Shown here: one piece after another, positions 5,196-5,922 of the stretch
How the letters are laid out: each line of letters begins with the position of its first letter
How positions within the stretch are numbered: the first letter of the stretch is position 1
DNA from: Rhodobacteraceae bacterium UBA6273
GTDB lineage: Bacteria; Pseudomonadota; Alphaproteobacteria; Rhodobacterales; Rhodobacteraceae
NCBI GenBank assembly: GCA_002440625.1
Contig: DJUV01000280.1
Span: 1 to 5,922 of the forward strand
Direction of reading: 5' to 3'
Length of the DNA: 5,922 nucleotides
Translations under genes and position numbers: made by a program
The notes under the pieces: model-generated
What the model saw: the letters and a program-made list of their open reading frames with translations, nothing else
The model's database searches: none
What the model was told of the DNA's origin: nothing

Positions 5196-5922
5196 TCACG
5201 CCCTGGTCGCGGCCAGCACCTTCAGGTCGATCCGGCGCTCGAACGCCTTGCCGTCGCCGTCGAAGAGATGGCAGTCGGCGGCCATGAAGCCCACCGTGAC
5301 CGGGGCGTCGACGGTGACAGACTGGCTTCCCGGCAGGACAACGCAGAAGAAATCCGTCTCCTGGTCCGGCAGGGTCACATAGGCGATGGTCTGCTGGCCG
5401 AGCCGTTCGACGACCGACGGGGCGATCTCCATCACCGCATCGCCGCCGCCAAGCCGGATATGTTCGGGCCGGACGCCGAGCAGGAGCGAGGCGCCTTCGA
5501 TCCCGGCGCGGGGGGTCACCGGCAGGGTGAGGCTCTGCCCGTTGAAATCGACCGTCACGCCCTGAGCGCCGGTGCCGGTGCCGGTACCGGTGCATATGAC
5601 CGGCAGGAGGTTCATGCGCGGATTGCCGATGAACCCGGCGACGAAGGTGTTGTCGGGCTTGTGATAAAGCTCAAGCGGTGCGCCGACCTGGGCGATGTGA
5701 CCGGCATTCAGGACCACGATGCGGTCGGCCATGGTCATCGCCTCGATCTGGTCATGGGTCACGTAGATCATCGTCGCGCCAAGCTGCTTGTGGAGGCGCG
5801 TCAGCTCGATCCGCATGTCGGCACGGAGCGAGGCGTCGAGGTTCGACAGCGGTTCGTCGAAAAGGAAGATCTCAGGCTCGCGCACGATGGCCCGGCCGAT
5901 CGCCACGCGCTGGCGCTGGCCG
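5196..5922 (-). CDS. Sugar ABC importer ATP-binding protein, MalK/UgpC type, 5' part outside the window
   Basis: Energises uptake of a sugar, polyol or glycerol-3-phosphate at the inner membrane. The visible 241 residues begin inside the ABC signature ([11 protein letters not shown] at the window edge). Walker B with the catalytic Glu ([12 protein letters not shown], about 5838-5873) and the D-loop follow, then the switch His in [16 protein letters not shown] (His at 5754-5756). After the ATPase domain come the MalK-type [11 protein letters not shown] hinge and an OB-fold regulatory domain with [12 protein letters not shown], ending at a TGA at 5196-5198. The Walker A half lies beyond the window. 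The linker carries a Thr-Gly repeat coded by a tandem hexanucleotide. The gene is convergent with the FGE gene with three bases between the stops. Substrate specificity cannot be read from this subunit. Confidence 0.92.
   Translation of the reverse strand, partial: GQRQRVAIGRAIVREPEIFLFDEPLSNLDASLRADMRIELTRLHKQLGATMIYVTHDQIEAMTMADRIVVLNAGHIAQVGAPLELYHKPDNTFVAGFIGNPRMNLLPVICTGTGTGTGAQGVTVDFNGQSLTLPVTPRAGIEGASLLLGVRPEHIRLGGGDAVMEIAPSVVERLGQQTIAYVTLPDQETDFFCVVLPGSQSVTVDAPVTVGFMAADCHLFDGDGKAFERRIDLKVLAATRA
5569..5592. repeat. Tandem hexanucleotide repeat, four units
   Basis: Four contiguous units of CCGGTG occur, the third being CCGGTA. They lie inside the ABC ATPase gene and encode alternating Thr-Gly on the minus strand, in the linker between the ATPase and the regulatory OB domain. 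The unit length keeps frame, so slippage would only change linker length. Confidence 0.85.

Noticed and set aside
1..5922. tRNA genes, rRNA, CRISPR array or phage attachment site
   Set aside because: No cloverleaf, regularly spaced repeat or integrase-associated repeat was seen on either strand.

Overview
This is a high-GC (roughly 65%) window with alphaproteobacterial character. Codon use, an MalK/UgpC-type sugar importer ATPase, an FCD-type GntR regulator and an IS110 transposase of a kind common in Rhodobacterales all point to a Rhodobacter/Paracoccus-like bacterium. The order-level assignment is inference from protein style, not a database match.

Layout, left to right: (1) 1-210, minus strand: the 5' part of an IS110-family transposase, broken by a frameshift near the window edge, with its presumed non-coding end at about 211-340. 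(2) 401-1303, plus strand: a GntR-type regulator with two winged helix-turn-helix segments and an FCD domain, interrupted by one in-frame TAG at 1130-1132. (3) 1300-2271, minus strand: an intact aldo/keto reductase of the L-fucose / L-galactose / D-threo-aldose dehydrogenase type. (4) 2268-3072, minus strand: a mannitol dehydrogenase/uronate reductase-family gene that shares an ATGA overlap with the reductase but carries two frameshifts and a nonsense codon near its start. (5) 3199-4095, plus strand: an intact 2-keto-3-deoxygluconate kinase (kdgK). (6) 4218-5192, plus strand: a formylglycine-generating enzyme with the canonical active-site cysteine pair. (7) 5196-5922, minus strand: the C-terminal part of a sugar ABC importer ATPase that continues out of the window.

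How the genes fit together: the aldose dehydrogenase, the uronate reductase-like protein and KdgK form a plausible sugar/uronate oxidation route ending at 2-keto-3-deoxygluconate 6-phosphate. The ABC importer would supply substrate, and the FGE would activate a sulfatase that is not in this window. An 18/23-identical sequence element lies both upstream of the regulator and in the divergent promoter region between the reductase operon and kdgK, so the regulator probably controls itself and this pathway. Three genes carry disabling lesions (transposase, regulator, uronate reductase). The locus may therefore be decaying or, for the lesions clustered at 2990-3026, the sequence may contain errors.

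No tRNA, rRNA or CRISPR was seen, and no convincing rho-independent terminator. The best candidates for something new are the shared operator, the double-wHTH regulator with a nonsense codon, the structured IS110 leader, and the possible link between sulfated-sugar use and this oxidative pathway.
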